From assembly GCA_947631155.1 (NCBI GenBank), contig CANRKG010000001.1, positions 1 to 64,000 of the forward strand: DNA of 64,000 nt. The letters are read 5' to 3'. The notes under the pieces were generated by a model. The model was not told the origin of the DNA. It did no database searches and saw nothing but the letters and a program-made list of their open reading frames with translations. Positions 63,298 through 64,000 of this stretch are shown here, piece after piece. A program made the position numbers and the translations under genes. Every line of letters starts with the position of its first letter. Position 1 is the first letter of the stretch. This DNA comes from an uncultured Bacilli bacterium. Lineage in GTDB: Bacteria > Bacillota_I > Bacilli_A > RF39 > UBA660.

Positions 63298-63735
63298 ATG
63301 GATATTAAAAAAATGCCAAAAGAAGAGCTTGAATTACTATCTAATAAAGATATAACATATCATTTGTTAAAAAATAGTAAAAAATCAATAAATACAGGGG
63401 ATTTATTTAAAGAAATCATTAAATTGTTAGAGTTACCACAGTCATCATTTGAATCTAAGATTGGTGATTATTATACTTCTTTAGCTACTGATAAAAGATT
63501 TATTTTATTAGATGATGGTACTTGGGATTTAAGAAGTAGACATACTTCTGACAAAGTCGCTAAAATCATTGAAAATGATGAAGAAGATGAAGAAGAATTA
63601 CCAAAAGAAGAAATAACAGAAGAAATAGAAGAAGATAGTTATGATGATACAGATGATGACATATATGATGATAAAGAAGAAGATTTAAAAGATTTAATAG
63701 TAATAGATGAAGACGAACTAGAACTAGAAGAATAA
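63298..63735 (+). CDS. rpoE: RNA polymerase delta subunit
   Basis: 145 residues from the ATG at 63298 (AAGGAGG upstream). An N-terminal HARE-HTH domain (PKEELELLSNKDITYHLLK, then a winged segment with LLDDGTWDLRS) and a C-terminal tail of almost pure Asp/Glu are characteristic of delta, a Bacillota-specific subunit that speeds polymerase recycling. It follows argS as in Bacillus. Confidence 0.95.
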   Translation: MDIKKMPKEELELLSNKDITYHLLKNSKKSINTGDLFKEIIKLLELPQSSFESKIGDYYTSLATDKRFILLDDGTWDLRSRHTSDKVAKIIENDEEDEEELPKEEITEEIEEDSYDDTDDDIYDDKEEDLKDLIVIDEDELELEE

Positions 63736-63746
63736 TTCTAGTTTTT
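63722..63746 (+). terminator. Terminator after rpoE
   Basis: AACTAGAA, six-base loop, TTCTAGTT, then TTT; it overlaps the rpoE stop codon. Confidence 0.8.
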
Positions 63747-63795
63747 ATATTATAAATATGTTATACTATCAATGATTATGGGAAAGGAAGATTAG

Positions 63796-64000
63796 ATGAT
63801 TGAACGTTTAGAAACAACCTTACAAAGATATCAGGAAATTGAACAGGCTTTAACAACTCCAGAAGTTTTAAGTGATCTTAATAAAACTAAAGAATTATCA
63901 AAAGAAATGGCTAATCTGGAAGAATTAGTAACATGTTACAAAAAGTATAAGAAAGTTCTTGAAGACATAAAAGATGTTACAGAAATGCTTAAGGATCCAG
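63796..64000 (+). CDS. prfA: Peptide chain release factor 1 (5' end only)
   Basis: 68 codons are visible before the window ends. MIERLETTLQRYQEIEQALT, VLSDLNKTKELSKEMANLEE and a TEMLKDP stretch match the N-terminal helical domain of RF1; the GGQ and PxT motifs lie outside the window. AAGGAAG precedes the ATG. RF1 reads UAA and UAG. Confidence 0.85.
   Translation, partial: MIERLETTLQRYQEIEQALTTPEVLSDLNKTKELSKEMANLEELVTCYKKYKKVLEDIKDVTEMLKDP

Overview
This is a very AT-rich chromosomal segment from a low-GC Gram-positive bacterium (Bacillota, Bacilli-like). It spans the replication origin and follows the Bacillus subtilis origin gene order closely on both sides. UGA is used as a stop codon (for example in the LemA-like gene), UGG encodes Trp, and strong GGAGG-type ribosome sites are common, so this is not a code-4 mollicute. 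Small leftovers of a sporulation gene set (spoVT, bofA and a fragment that looks like yabG) suggest a lineage that descended from spore formers and is probably reduced now. An uncultured gut relative of the RF39/Erysipelotrichales type is a reasonable guess, but it is only a guess.

Layout. The origin (about 35.1-35.4 kb) lies between dnaA (minus) and rpmH (plus). Every gene to its left is on the minus strand, and all but two to its right are on the plus strand, so transcription runs with replication. Leftward from the origin: dnaA, dnaN, a comK homologue, recF, gyrB, gyrA, three parS sites, the SRP RNA, tadA, dnaX (carrying two Noc-binding-site-like palindromes), ybaB, recR, bofA, holB, ricT, a tRNA methyltransferase gene, rsmI, pth, mfd, an unknown gene, spoVT, metG behind a Met T-box, and tatD. 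Between tatD and ksgA, where B. subtilis has yabE-rnmV, sits an accessory cluster: three related secreted TasA-like proteins, a SipW-type signal peptidase and two unknown membrane proteins. Left of ksgA is a cell-surface glycan cluster: a UbiA-family polyprenyl-phosphate phosphoribosyltransferase, a HAD phosphatase, an acyltransferase and a large polytopic (GT-C-like) protein. A secreted Ig-like repeat protein is cut by the left edge.

Rightward from the origin: rpmH, rnpA, yidC, khpB(jag), mnmE, mnmG, rsmG, an unusual noc, parA, parB, an MscS channel, a DUF951 gene, an AbgT-family transporter, a 40-residue-repeat protein, ychF, a lipoprotein, rpsF-ssb-rpsR, a short DHH phosphodiesterase, rplI, dnaB, a LysM/G5/M23 cell-wall protein, walJ, rlmH, ung, a LemA-like gene (minus), pduL, a class A PBP (minus), a ywiB-like gene, argS, rpoE, and the start of prfA at the right edge.

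How it fits together. Most of the window is core replication, segregation, tRNA/rRNA modification and translation machinery. The items most worth attention are: (a) the SipW/TasA-like secretion cluster; (b) a Noc homologue that keeps Noc-type DNA-recognition residues but lacks the N-terminal membrane helix and has a disordered linker of about 250 residues, together with Noc-type palindromes inside dnaX; (c) ComK without the C-terminal tail that holds the MecA tag in B. subtilis; (d) a relic of the spore protease gene yabG at its ancestral position; and (e) the decaprenyl-phosphoribose-type surface glycan cluster. All assignments come from reading the sequence; no database search was run.
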